Assembly: GCA_023512835.1 (NCBI GenBank)
Contig: CM042090.1
Span: 55,477,865 to 55,541,864 of the forward strand
Source of the DNA: Taxillus chinensis
Taxonomy: Eukaryota > Streptophyta > Magnoliopsida > Santalales > Loranthaceae
Length of the DNA: 64,000 bases
Direction: 5' to 3'
The translations under genes were made by a program, and so were the position numbers. Below, in pieces: positions 21,508-32,763 of the stretch. Below the pieces are notes generated by a model. The model was not told the origin of the DNA. It saw only the letters and a program-made list of their open reading frames with translations, and ran no database searches. Positions within the stretch are counted from its first letter, which is position 1; every line of letters begins with the position of its first letter.

Positions 21508-21593
21508 GGCGAGTCGGGCCGGGCCGTGTTGGACCAGGTGGGGTGCCATTACCCACAGGTTAGCGAGCCCTGACCTTTGCCGAGGAGGGTAAG

Positions 21594-22960
21594 GTGGAAA
21601 GGAGGGTGTGGCCCGCTATTGTGGACCAATTTCAGGATGTCTTTCCTGAGCAGTTGAGGAGTTTGCCACCTAAGAGGAGTCTGGAGTTCACCATTGAGTT
21701 GGTGCCGGGGACGGGTCCGATTTCCCAGGTAGCGTATCGTATGGGGCCAGCTGAGTTGAGGGAGCTTCAGAGGCAAATCGAGGAGTTGGGGGACCAAGGG
21801 TATATCAGACCAAGTACCTCACCTTGGGGTGCTCCGGTGCTCTTTGCTAAGAAGGCTGATGGCACGCTTCGTCTCTACATCGACTACAGGAAGTCGAATT
21901 CGGTGGTCGTGAAGAACAAGTACCCGTTGCCTCGGATAGATGACCTGTTTGACCAATTGAGTGGGGCCCAGTGGTTTTCCAAGATAGATTTACGGTCGGG
22001 GTATCACCAGCTCAGGGTTAGGGAGGAGGACATCCCTAAGACGGCTTTTCGGTGTAGGTATGGGCATTATGAGTGGGTAGTGATGCCTTTCGGGCTCACT
22101 AATGCGCCAGCAGTGTTCATGCATTTGATGAACCAAGTTTTTGCGCCATACTTAGACTCGTTCGTGGTGGTGTTTATCGACGATATCTTGGTGTATTCCA
22201 AGACTGAGAAGGAGCATGTGGAGCACTTGGCAACAGTGTTGCGAACCTTGAGGGACCAGCAGCTGTTTGCTAAGTTTAGCAAGTGTGAGTTTTGGCTGCA
22301 GGAGGTTCACTTTCTTGGCCATGTGGTGTCAGCTGAGGGAGTCAGGGTGGACCCAGCCAAGATTGAGGCCGTGGCATCGTGGGCGAGGCCAACCAACGTT
22401 TTTGAGATCCGTAGTTTTCTTGGTTTGGCGGGGTACTATCGCCGTTTTGTAGAGGGGTTCTCCCGTTTGGCGGCTCCTATGACGGCGTTGACTAGGAAAG
22501 GAGTGAAATTTGAGTGGACGGACAAGTGCCGGGGGCGTTTGAGACTCTCAAAACCCGTTTGACCACTGCACCTGTGTTGAGGTTGCCTAGGGAGGATATC
22601 CCATATGAGGTATACTGTGATGCGTCCAGGGTTGGTTTGGGGTGTGTGCTTATGCAGGAGCACAGTGTGGTAGCTTATGGGTCGAGGCAGCTGAAGCCTC
22701 ATGAGCGAATTATCCTACTCATGACCTTGAGTTAGCGGGCCGTTATCTTCGCCCTGAAGAGTTGGCAGCACTACCTCTTGGGGGAAAAGTTTGTGGTGTT
22801 CTCGGATCACAAGAGCCTTCGATACATCTTTACTCGAAGGATTTGAATTTGAGGCAAAGGAGATGGGTGGAGTATTTGCGGACCTTTGATTTTACTCTTG
22901 CCTATACCCCGGGCAAGGGTAATGTTGTGGCCGATGCATTGAGCGAGAAAAGGGAAAGCT
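21594..22960 (+). pseudogene. Tekay-type reverse transcriptase and RNase H
   Basis: RT is continuous from 21594 to about 22540: [72 protein letters not shown] at 22172-22183, then [18 protein letters not shown] frameshift near 22535 separates it from RNase H ([15 protein letters not shown], then [10 protein letters not shown] in a further frame, and the connection YTPGKGNVVADALS at about 22905-22945). The tail is split over three frames. Fold and motifs are complete, but the copy cannot make one polypeptide. Confidence 0.92.
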
Positions 22961-22974
22961 GAGGTGGCCGTGAG

Positions 22975-24600
22975 GGAGTGGAAGGCGATGGAGCGATTGG
23001 CGACGTTACGATTGCGACTGTTGCTCATGATGGTGGGTCGATCCCGAGTCCTTTGGTGGTTGTGCTGAGTTGTACCAGCGCGTCCGGGAGGGACAGCTGG
23101 GTGACATTGAGTGTGAGGTTCTCCGTGCCCGTATTGAGGCCGGGGAGCTATCTCGGGGACTGGACGAGGGTCCCGAGCATGAGTTATCATTTCAGGGGCG
23201 GTTGGTAGTGGCTTCTTCCCTCAGGGATGAGGTGATGAGGGAGTTTCACCGAGCCTAGAGTTCTTTGTACATCCAGGGGGTACGAAGATGTACCATGCGC
23301 TTCGCGGACATTTTTGGTGGCCTGGGATGAAACGCGATGTAGCTGCCTTTGTTTCGCGGTGCCTCACGTGTCGGCGGGGTGAAGGCCGAGCATCGGCGGC
23401 CGGCGGGCATGTTACGCCCTTGCCCATAGCAGAATGGAAGTGGGACCATATCGCGATGGATTTTGTGACTGGTCTTCCACCCACAACTGGGAGGAAGGAT
23501 ATGATTTGGGTGATTGTGGATCGACTCACAAAGTCGGCCCATTTCCTTGCTGTTCGCGAGCGGGACTCTATTGGGACCTTGAGTCAGCTGTACATGAATG
23601 AGATTGTGAGACTGCATGGAGTACCATCATCGGTTGTCTCAGACCGGGATTCGAGGTTCACTTCCCGTTTTTGGGCAGGTTTGCAGGAGGCTATGGGGAC
23701 CAAGCTTCACCTGAGTACAGCCTTTCACCCTGAGACTGACGGCCAGACAGAGAGGACGAATCAGACGTTGGAGGACATGTTACGGGCCTGTGTGTTAGAT
23801 TTCGGGGGTTCGTGGGCAACTCACCTTCCTTTGGTGGAGTTTGCCTACAACAATGCTTATCGGGCATCCATTGGGATGGCTCCTTTTGAGGCGTTGTACG
23901 GACGGCCGTGTCGGTCACCTTTGTGTTGGACCGAGGTGGGGGAGACAGGCTCTCTTGGGGCCACGGTTGGTTCAAGAGGCTACCGAGAAGGTCAAGTTGA
24001 TTCGTCGGCGTTTGTTGTCGGCTCGAGTCGGCAAAATCTTATGCGGATCAGCGACGGCGACCTTTGGAGTTTTCTGTTGGTGATCATGTGTTCCTTCGTG
24101 TCTCTCCACGTCGTGGACATCGACGGTTTGGGCGAGGTTCCAAGCTATCTCTGCGGTTTATTGGTCCTTTTGAGATTCTGGATCGTGTAGGGCCTGTGGC
24201 CTACCGGTTAGCGTTACCGCCGCGGCTGAGTCGAGTGCACAACGTGTTTCACGTGTCCCAGTTGCGAAAGTATCACCCTGACCCCACTCATGTGATTGAT
24301 TGGGGGACGTTGGACATTGAGGATGACATGTCTGTCATTGAGGCCCCTATCCGTATCCTGGATCGGCGAGAGAAGCTATTGCGTGGTCGTGCTATTCCTT
24401 TGGTTCGCGTGTTGTGGCAACACCGTGGTATTGAGGAGGAGACATGGGAACGTGAGTCCGTGATGCGCGAGCAAAGACCCGGACTTGTTCGAGGACGAAC
24501 AATCTTAAGCGTGGGAGGTGGTCATTGGCCAAGGGATAGTGTTGTGTTTTCTTGTGATAGTGTTGTGTTTTCTTGTGATGTGTTTTCTTGTAGTAATTGA
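22975..24600 (+). pseudogene. Tekay-type integrase with chromodomain-like C-terminus
   Basis: The zinc domain ends with CLTC at about 23360 (its first His region, 23240-23290, is damaged). The core is continuous from 23288: [17 protein letters not shown] and [15 protein letters not shown] give D, D and E, with 35 residues between the second Asp and Glu. After a frameshift near 23950, [18 protein letters not shown] and a chromodomain-like segment (REKLLRGRAIPLVRVLWQHR, then TWERESVMREQ) run at 24220-24490. Chromodomains of this class are thought to steer insertion to heterochromatin. Confidence 0.9.
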
Positions 24601-24841
24601 TGTATTTGTGTTGTCTTTTAAACACATGTGCTTAAATCTGATGTGCTTTGAGATGTGTATTCGTGCCATGCGGAAGTGTTGTGTGCATTATTGTGGTTAT
24701 GGATTATGGTGGTACTGTTATGTGCTGTTGTGCTGTGTGTGGTGTATGACCCGTTTGGGTGTTGTGGCTCGCCGCGTGGAAAATGGGTAGCTTGTGTTTG
24801 TTTTCCTCTTATGTCATTTCTTTTCGAGGACGAAAAGTCTT

Positions 24842-24854
24842 AAGGGTGAGAGGA
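24842..24854 (+). other. Polypurine tract
   Basis: AAGGGTGAGAGGA lies directly before the 3' LTR and would prime plus-strand DNA. It follows GAGGACGAAAAGTCTT, a segment typical of Tekay-type elements. Confidence 0.85.
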
Positions 24855-26635
24855 TGTAAGGACCCGTACCTTGAGTTAGTCGGTTTACCCCGGAGTAGAG
24901 TTTTTCTAGATTTTGACCTAGTAAATGGACTCCAATGAATTCACATGCAAAAGGAAAGATGCTTAGAATGGTGTCCCCTATCTACCACAGAAGTTTCAGG
25001 CCAAATGGACTTGTATGTGAGGTGCACGTGATATGGGTCCAATTCACGTGCAAGTGTAATTGTCTTCTAAATGATGCAAGGAGGCTAGGGGTGAAGTTTG
25101 AGAGCATTTGGAGTCCATATGGAGGTGCACGTGAATTGGGGAATTCATGTGCAAATTGGCGTGCAGGCTTATTTTTGCATGGTTCCCTTGGTTTTGACAT
25201 TCTAAGGAACTTTCTCCAAAGGACCATGTTGAAATTCAGGTATTTTGGCCTATAGGGGTGCGAAAAGGTGCTAACTTGTGTGATCAAAACTACGTCGTTT
25301 TGATGCTGGGATTCACTTAATCAAAACTACGTCGTTTTGATGTTGTGTTGGCTATATAAGGAGGAGAAGCCCTCTGTTTTAGGTTTAGGGTTCTCTTCGA
25401 TTCTTTGCGGCCGTCGAGAGAGAGAGAGCTAGAGAGAGAGAAGGAAGGGGAGTTGGTGGGTTCTTGCCGGGCCGGAGCATCTTGCGTGGGTGGTCGGTGA
25501 CTCGTGGGTGGACGGCGTTCGACGTGGGATCGGGACTTTCTTTGTGTTGTTGCATTTTACTTGAGGTAGGGATTCCTTTCTTCCTAAGTCCTCCTCTGTC
25601 CTAGGGTCTTAAGGCAGAATATGAGTTATATCTCGTTATATTATTTATATGTAAATTCATATAGGTGTGATCTCCTATATGAATGTTGGCCTTCATGGCG
25701 TTTTGGTGTGATTTCCGAGGTTGGGTGGTTAGTGCATGTTAAGTGTTTGATAAAATGTCGGTATGAATATGCCTGTGTGTATGCTCGAACGTGTTTGAAA
25801 TAATGCCTGTGAGGCTATGCATATTATGTGTTTGGAATACTCGCTGTGTGGCTGGGTTTGTGAGCCTGTGAATATATGCATGCTAAGTGTTCGACGTTAT
25901 TCCCGTGTGACTAAGTATATTAAGTGTGATGTTATGCCTGTATGGCCTTGTGTGCTGCGTGTTTGCTTGTACACCCGGTGGCTGTGGAAGCCCGGGACTG
26001 TTTTGTGGAACCCGGTGGCTGTGGAAGCCCGGGACTGTTTTGTGGAACCCGGTGGCTGTGGAAGCCCGGGACTGTTTTGTGGAACCCGGTGGTCGTGGAA
26101 GCTTGGGGACTGTTCTTGAAACCCGGTGGCCGTGGAAGCCCGGGAGTGTTTATGTACCAGTCCATGTATGATTGTGTTTGCTGTTATAGCCTGTAACTAT
26201 ATCTGGTGGAATAATTGTATGACGACACAGCACTTGTACACGAGGCATGTAGATGTTAGGTGCATGGGATGGGTTGGGGAGACATGATCCCTACTGAGCT
26301 GTGGTTGCTCACCCCTCCTACCATGTTGTTTTCTTTTCAGGAACCTACAGGCGTTAGGTGGGACCCCAAGGTGGAAGACCTTATTTATTTTATTGTTTAT
26401 ATTATTTTATTATGGGAACTGATGTAACCCCAATGGGGATGGATTGAAAAGAAGACTTTGTATTAAAGGCTGATCTGGTTTGTGGACTGCTTGATGGACT
26501 TTATTTTTCTTGAATGTGTTGTGAATGTTTAAAATGTTCGGTTCTTGGTTTGTATCCTAACCCCTTTGCCCTCCGTGTGGGTAAAAAGGGGAGTCACGTA
26601 CCGGTTTCCTCGGGTTGGAAATCCGGGGCGTGACA
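24855..26635 (+). repeat. 3' LTR, family A
   Basis: It is a close copy of 17499-19290 with the same palindromes (25283-25304 and 25320-25341), TATA box (about 25353) and 37-bp repeats (25974-26145). Two of the five G-boxes have a single C-to-T change (CACATG near 24942, CATGTG near 25146). Confidence 0.93.
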
Positions 26636-26640
26636 AGCTT

Positions 26641-28039
26641 GACCACTCATATCTTGGTACTTTTGAGTAATTATTAATCTCTCATTCTTTTCATGATCAC
26701 GTTTTGTAGTGAGAGATTCTAATTTACTCATGAGCTCAGAGATAGAAGGTACCTCAGTATTTGCCATGAGGCAGACATTCGCCTTTTCTGTTGACTCGTC
26801 GTCCAAAGATTCTTCTTCTTCTTCCGAGCCACTCTTGTGTTTAGTGATGAATGCCTTCTTCTTGTTCTTACTGTTATCTTAGGTGGAGCATCGGGGTTTA
26901 ACCTTGTCATCCTTGTCGGCCGTCTTTGATTTGGATCTATAGTCCTTGGCCCAGTGACCAGGTTTCCCACAGTTGAAGCAGTCTTGGGAAGTTGACTCCG
27001 ATCGCTCCTTTCTTCTTGAGGATGAGGAAGAGCCTCTTCTGAATCCTTTTCTGCTTTTCCTCAGAAAGCGTGTGAAGGATTCAACCAGAAGAGCAATTTC
27101 TTCTTCCATGTCCGAGTCAGAGTCTCCTGACTCTTCCATATAATCCTCATACAGCATGCTTGGATTTTCCGTAGCTTTGAAAGCTACCCCCTTTTCTTTC
27201 CGAGCTATTTTCTCATCTCGCTCAGTGTATTTAAACCTGACCTCATGAGTTCGTAGCTCTCCATATAATTCTTCGAGGGGAACATACTGCCAGTTGTCTT
27301 TGGATTGCATCTGGAGCTGCTTTGAGTAGTAGCGATCCGGCAAGGAACGAAAGAACTTGTCATTAATTTGAGATTGCGTGTAATGCTCATTGACAGTTTT
27401 CAATTCCAGAATGAGCTTGCTGAATCTCCAATAGATACTCTCCAAGGATTCCCCAGGTTTGTGATTGAAGCTCTCAAAATTTTGTTTGAGAGCACAGATA
27501 ACGTTCTACATTTGGGACTGACTACCTTCATAGAGAATGGTCAGCTTGTCCCAAACAGCTTTCGCTGTTGTGCAGCCCGAGACGTCCGTGAAAGCTTCAG
27601 AGTCCAAAGATGATGTCAAGAGCCTTTTCACTGGCATACTACCAGGCTCTTTCCTCATTGGTAAGTTCAGCATCAGTCTTTGGTCGTCTCACTCCATGTT
27701 CTCCGATGGTCATCGGAATGGGAAGCTCCTGATGCAAACATGACCACTTGAGATGATCATGATATGTCATGAACATCTTCATGCAAGCTTTCCACTGGGA
27801 GAAAAGCTCTAGTGTGAACTTTGGCAGTTTACTCAGAGTATATGCAGAACTCCGTGGTTGAGAAGTAGCGGCAGCAGCAGGTTGAGGTGGATCGATATTT
27901 TCACTACTGCTTCGATTGGGAAGTGGCTCTTGAGCACCTCCGGAGCTAAGGCGAACAGCATGCTGCTTTCTTCGGCCATTGTTGAGTTGAAAAAGTAAGG
28001 ATCTCTATGTTGAGCAGGTAGAACTTGCTCGGATACCAC
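26641..28039 (-). pseudogene. Sirevirus A gag, N-terminal and zinc-knuckle part
   Basis: The minus strand just after the PBS encodes Gag. UBN2-like blocks are readable (ESIYWRFSKLILELKTV; ELRTHEVRFKYTERDEKIARK). A Ser/Arg-rich stretch precedes the knuckle CFNCGKPGHWAKDY at about 26940-26985. The final Cys of CX2CX4HX4C is Tyr here (TGT/TGC to TAT/TAC, a G-to-A type change). Gag then continues across the Tekay-type insertion at 17498. Frameshifts occur near 26880 and 27450-27850, so it cannot be translated whole. Confidence 0.82.
28028..28038 (-). other. Primer binding site of Sirevirus A, iMet type
   Basis: On the minus strand TGGTATCCGAG follows the LTR end after two bases. It differs by one base from the standard TGGTATCAGAG. 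Confidence 0.85.
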
Positions 28040-28689
28040 TTGTTAGTCCCGGAGAGCCTAGATGAGGGTGAATAGGCTCTCTAAAATTTTCATCAAACTC
28101 ATTGGCACCACAACCAATCTGATTAAAATGATATAATCAAATGGGGAAGATAATCAAATTAGTTGAAGTATTTTGTTTTATTATCTGTTGATAATTACAA
28201 CAAAATGAACAGCATTTCCAGCTGATTACAACGGCACTCTTTCTTACAGTCACATACACACTGCCTAATTAATATCCTCTAGCTCTTGTACATGTACACA
28301 CACATAAACTCTATTTCTCAGTTCACACACTTGTACGCGCGCGCTATCATAAAAATATACAAGGTTTAGTATTTATAGACAATCCCTGGAGACAATCTTG
28401 GAACTGCATTTTCCGAGCAGTGTGTAGCATCGAAGGTTTTCTCGGAATCTGCTTCTACTTTAACTACTGCGGATGGGGAGCTCGAAATATCGGAATCATA
28501 AGTGTATTGAATTTCATCGCTTGATTCCAATTGCAATTAAAGCTTTGTCCACATCTGTGTGCGTTCCACGTGTAAGACAATTTAGATCTTCAATGAGTTT
28601 GTCTTTCATCGGGACGCAGCGAGCTAACGTCTTGAATGCGGCTTAAATAGAATGAAGCAGCATCTTCTTTGTCCATGATAAGGTTCCTT

Positions 28690-29000
28690 ACTCCGTGTTA
28701 GGAAAGCTCAGATCCTTATTCCGTGTCAGTGTTTACTTACTCCATGTGAATTTAGTACTGGAATCCTTATTCTATGGTAGCACTTTCTAACTCCATTCGA
28801 ACAAGGGGCTCGGAGTGCTTACTCCGCATCAGTGCTTCCTTACTCCGCTTGAGTTCCTTACTCCGTATCAGGAATATGTGACGGACACCTTACTCCGTAT
28901 CAGGAAGTCCTTACTCCGCTTGAGTGTAGGTCCGGATTCCTTAGTCCGCATCTGCATGTCCTTACTCCGTATAAGTCTTCCTTACTCCGCTTGAATGAGG
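28690..29000 (-). repeat. CGGAGTAAGG decamer array in LTR C (first part)
   Basis: About a dozen copies of CGGAGTAAGGA (plus strand CCTTACTCCG) occur at irregular spacing of roughly 15-35 bp, often followed by (T/C)AT or CTTGA. The array resumes in weaker form at 34519-34740 after the inserted element. Confidence 0.85.
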
Positions 29001-29007
29001 GACCAGG

Positions 29008-29392
29008 TGTCACAAGGTTAGCCTTTATAGCAGCTTAACCCGTGCGGCACCTAGTTCCCACCCGTACGAAGGAACGCTAGGTCAGCCTAACTCATCGCAT
29101 TTGGATCGGAACCCATCAATCCGTTGTAAAGCATTTGTGTAGGAAAGCGCTTAGCGGAAGAACGATTTAAACGAAGGCAACAAACGATTGTATTGATTGC
29201 TTGAAAGCTTTACAACATCACTCCCCTACATATAGATGTTAACACGTTTCTGGCTATGTCACCAGGAGACATCATATATGATCAAAATCTAAAATCTCTA
29301 CAACTTACTCTATAAGCTAAGTACAACACTTTACAAGGGGGAAATACCCCAAAATAGCCTAAGTGTGCTAGGATAAGCCTCGGTCTGTGACA
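29008..29392 (-). repeat. 3' LTR of the 385-bp-LTR chromovirus
   Basis: It has TG...CA ends (TGTCACAGACC...CCTTGTGACA on the minus strand) and is gap-free against 34130-34514. Confidence 0.93.
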
Positions 29393-29406
29393 TTCTCCCC
29401 CACCCG
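29393..29406 (-). other. Polypurine tract of the 385-bp-LTR chromovirus
   Basis: On the minus strand GGGTGGGGGAGAA lies directly before the 3' LTR start and overlaps the probable end of the pol reading frame. Confidence 0.85.
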
Positions 29407-29454
29407 ATTTCGCAGCGTCCTCGTTGTGTCTTCGGCTTCCTCGAGCTCGTCAAA

Positions 29455-30989
29455 CTACCTAATGTAGCATTTGACTCCTTCACGGTACTCTTCAATCTCC
29501 TTGGAGAATTGCCCCAAATCCTCTTCCTTCTCCCAGCTTGCCTCTTCGACCAGCTTGTTCTTCCATTGGATGTAGTACTCCACCCGGCTTGGATCTATGC
29601 CTCTTCTTGGCACGACTCTACCAGAATGGATTTTCTCTATCTCTTTGTCGTAGGTCTTGCCTGTTGATGCTGTTGGTGTCCGCACCGGCCGTTGTCTGCT
29701 CGTATCTTCCAAGTCTTCGTGGTAAGGCTTGAGCAAACTAACGTGGAACATCGGATGCCTTTGTAAGCTAGTCAGGAGGTCCAGTTTGTATGAGACCTTC
29801 CTAACTCTCTTAAGTACTTTGAAAGGCCCCTCATATCGGCGCACCAAACCCTTATGCAATTGTCTAAGTGCTTTGGTTTGGCGCGGAAGGAGTTTGAGCA
29901 TCACCATGTCTCCTTCTTGAAATTCTAAGGGCCTCCTTTGTTGATCCGCCCACTTTTTCATCTTCTTCGCCACTTTGTGCAAGTATGCCCTGGCCAGATC
30001 CGCCTGTTCATGCCATCTTTTTGCAAACTTGAACGTTGCGGGGCTCTTTCCAGTATACCCCCGAGTGATGGAAGTGGGCGTCAATGGTTGTTGCCCAGTT
30101 GCGAGTTCGAACGGGCTCTCGTTCGTGGACTCGCTCTTCTGTAAGTTATATGAGAATTGGGCTATGTCCAGCAACTTGGCCCAATCACTTTGATTGGCAC
30201 TCACATAGTGCCTCAGGTATAGCTCCAGTAAGCCATTGACATGCTCTGTTTGGCTGTCTGTTTGTGGGTGAAAACTTGTTGAAAAGTTTAAGTCCGAACC
30301 CATTATCCGGAACAGCTCGGTCCAAAACCGCCCAGTAAATAGTGAGCCCGGATCACTCACGATTGTTTTTGGAATGCCCCAGTACTTCACCACGTACTTG
30401 AAGAATAATCGGGCTGTGTCATCTGCCATGCAGTCCTTCGGAGCTGGAATGAAAACTCCGTACTTAGAGAATCGGTCGACCACCACAATGATCGTACTGC
30501 ATCCTTCGGATCTTGGGAGACAAACAATGAAGTCCATCGAAACACTTTCCCAAGGTCTTTCTGGAGTAGGCAACGGCTCCAACAATCCCGCCGGCTGACG
30601 ATTCTCTATCTTATCTTGTTGGCACACAAGACAAGTCCTCACGTACACTTGGACGTCCTCATAAAGTTGAGGTCAGTAGTAGCTCCGTCCCACCAACGCC
30701 AAGGTACGATCGACTCCGGGATGGCTAGCCCACCGCGAATCGTGACATTCTTTGAGGATGTCTCTCCTCAAACTTCCCCATTTAGGAACGTACACCCGTT
30801 CCCCTCGGGTATGGAGCAAGTCATCCCTTAGCCAAAATCGCCGCGTCTTCCCAGCTTTGACGCATTCTACCAGGGACTTGGCTAATGGATCGTGCTCCAT
30901 TCCTTCCTTCAGTTTGTCCACCAAGGGGAATTGTGGTTGGGTAATGGCTGCGAGTTTCGCCTTTCGACTTAGTGCATTGGTCACCACAT
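29455..30989 (-). pseudogene. Integrase with C-terminal chromodomain (385-bp-LTR chromovirus)
   Basis: The zinc domain has ECHDSRWASHPGVD and CLVCQQ, with a TGA at 30673-30675 at the conserved Trp of the YYWP segment. From 30648 to 29455 the frame is open for 397 codons: DFIVCLPRSEG, VSDPGSLFTGRFW and DSQTEHVN supply D, D and E; here the usual DGQTER motif reads DSQTEH, two G-to-A type changes. HPMFHVSLLKPY and a classical chromodomain follow (IHSGRVVPRRG, EYYIQWKNK, ASWEKEEDL). A TAG at 29455-29457 ends it; the frame then stays open through the PPT, so this stop too may be secondary. Confidence 0.9.
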
Positions 30990-32235
30990 TATTTGTGCCT
31001 GATTAGTACTCGAGCACAAAGTCAAATTCTGCTAGGAGTCCTTGCCACCGTGCTTGCTTCGGAGTTAAGTTCCTTTGGGTTAGGAAATAACTCGTAGCAA
31101 TATTGTCCGTCTTCACCACGAACTTGGACCCTAGCAAGTAATGCCTCCACACCTGAAGGCAATGCATAACTGCCGTCATCTCTTTTTCATGCACCGCGTA
31201 CCTCCGTTCGGTGCCATTGAGTTTTCAGCTTTCATATGCTACAGGATGCCCCTCCTGCATTAAAACTCCACTGATGGCAAAGTCTGAAGCATCCATGTGA
31301 ACTTCATAAGGCTTTGTATGGTCCGGCAGTGCCATCACCGGTCCATTTGTCATGGGTTGCTTCAACTTCTCGAATGCCTCTCGGCAAGCATCATCCCACA
31401 CCCAAGTCTTGTTCTTCTTTAATAGTTCCGTCAAGGGTGCGGCAATGTGGGAATAGCCGCGGATGAATCTTCTATAGTAGTTAACCAAGCCAAGGAATGA
31501 ACGCATCTCAGGGACTTTCTTGGGCATCTCCCATTCCTTGATGGCTAACACTTTCTTGTTATCCATCTTTAGTTTGTCGCCGGCAATGATGTGACCCAAG
31601 AAGGGCACCTCCTTCTTCGCAAAGTCACATTTCTCCTTCTTCACAAAGAGTTGGTTCTCCCTTAAGATTTGGAAAACCTGCCGTAAGTGTGCCTTGTGTT
31701 CCTCCAACGTTTTGCTATAGACGACAATGTCATCAAGGTACACTACGACGAATCTGTCCAAGTATGGTTGGAAGATCCGGTTCATCAACGTACAAAATGT
31801 GGCAGGGGCATTTGTGAGGCCAAAGGGCATCACCAAGAACTCGTAAGAGCCGTATCTTGTGACGCACGCCGTCTTTGCCTCATCACCTTCGGCTATCCGC
31901 ACTTGCCAATATCCCGACCACAAATCTAGCTTTGAGAACCATCTCGCAGCGCCAAGTTGATCCAATAGGTCGGATATGAGTGGAATGGGGTAGCTGTTCT
32001 TCACAGTGATCTTGTTGAGCGCCCTATAGTCAATGCATAGCCGCATCGACCCATCATGCTTCTTTTGGAACAATACCGGTGCTCCAAATGGCACTTTGGA
32101 TGGCCGAATGAACCCGGCATCCAACAAGTCTTTCAATTATCTCCGAAGTTCCTTCAACTCCGGTGGTGCCATCTGATAGGGCACCGCAGCAGTAGGCCTT
32201 GCACCGACCTCTAGCTCGATCCTATGGTCCACCTC
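30990..32235 (-). pseudogene. Reverse transcriptase and RNase H (385-bp-LTR chromovirus)
   Basis: RT shows [53 protein letters not shown] at 31729-31740 and [17 protein letters not shown]; RNase H shows [28 protein letters not shown] and TDNIATSYFL. Stops at 32137-32139, 31225-31227 and 31003-31005 interrupt it, all in one frame. The conserved VADALSRK motif reads VTNALSRK, and LDLRSGY reads LDLWSGY, again transition changes. Removing stops alone would give a normal domain order. Confidence 0.93.
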
Positions 32236-32760
32236 TCACTTCGGCGGAAGTTGTTTGGGGAGTTCGGGTGGCATAACGTCCCCAAACTCTTCAAGGACCG
32301 TCTTCACTTTGGTTGGGGGCTCCTCCCCAACACTTGGGTATCCTTCCTTCACCATAGCAATGAAGGTTGGCTCCTGTCGCCTAACTCCTTTAGACAGTTG
32401 GAGCGCCGAAAGAGACCTCGCCTTGAGTTCCTCCTCCCTCATTACTTTCACCATGCACGTCTTCCCCTCGTCCATGATGCACATTGTGTTGGTGCTAGGA
32501 ATTGGAATTGCCCGCACCTAGTCAACGAACCCCATCCCCAACACCATGGGATAGTCGTCCATCGACACCACGGAGAGATTCACCTTGTCTCTCCACTCGC
32601 CAATACTTAGCTCGACGCCTTGAGCCACGCCATGGATTGGACTGGCGCTGGAGTTCACCACCTTCAGCCAGCCCTTCTCTTGCTTGTAGACTATCCCCAG
32701 TCTATGAGCTTCTTCGACCTTGATGAAGTTGTTAGTTGCACCCGTGTCCACCAAGGCCTT
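32236..32760 (-). pseudogene. Aspartic protease and RT linker (385-bp-LTR chromovirus)
   Basis: ALVDTGATNNFI (about 32720-32757) is the retropepsin active site, and PMVLGMGFVD the second conserved block. The linker contains GKTCMVKVMREEE and EEFGDVMPPELPKQLPP. Stops at 32518-32520 (TAG) and 32236-32238 (TGA) lie in the shared gag-pol frame. The protease itself has no stop. Confidence 0.9.
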
Positions 32761-32763
32761 AGT

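Larger units (their letters stand above)
17499..26635 (+). mobile_element. Tekay/Del-type chromovirus, LTR family A, near complete
   Basis: Two TG...CA LTRs of 1792 and 1781 bp enclose a 5.56-kb interior with iMet PBS, gag, protease, RT, RNase H, integrase with a C-terminal chromodomain-like segment, and a polypurine tract. The flanks are AGCAT (17494-17498) and AGCTT (26636-26640), a five-base TSD with one change. The LTRs look about 97-98% identical where I compared them, yet the interior has several frameshifts. It lies inside gag of Sirevirus A, so it is the younger of the two. Confidence 0.92.

Noticed and set aside
19291..24600. Endogenous pararetrovirus (caulimovirid) as source of the RT-RNase H
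   Set aside because: LTRs with TSD, an HHCC/D,D-35-E integrase and a chromodomain-like tail make it a Ty3/gypsy retrotransposon.
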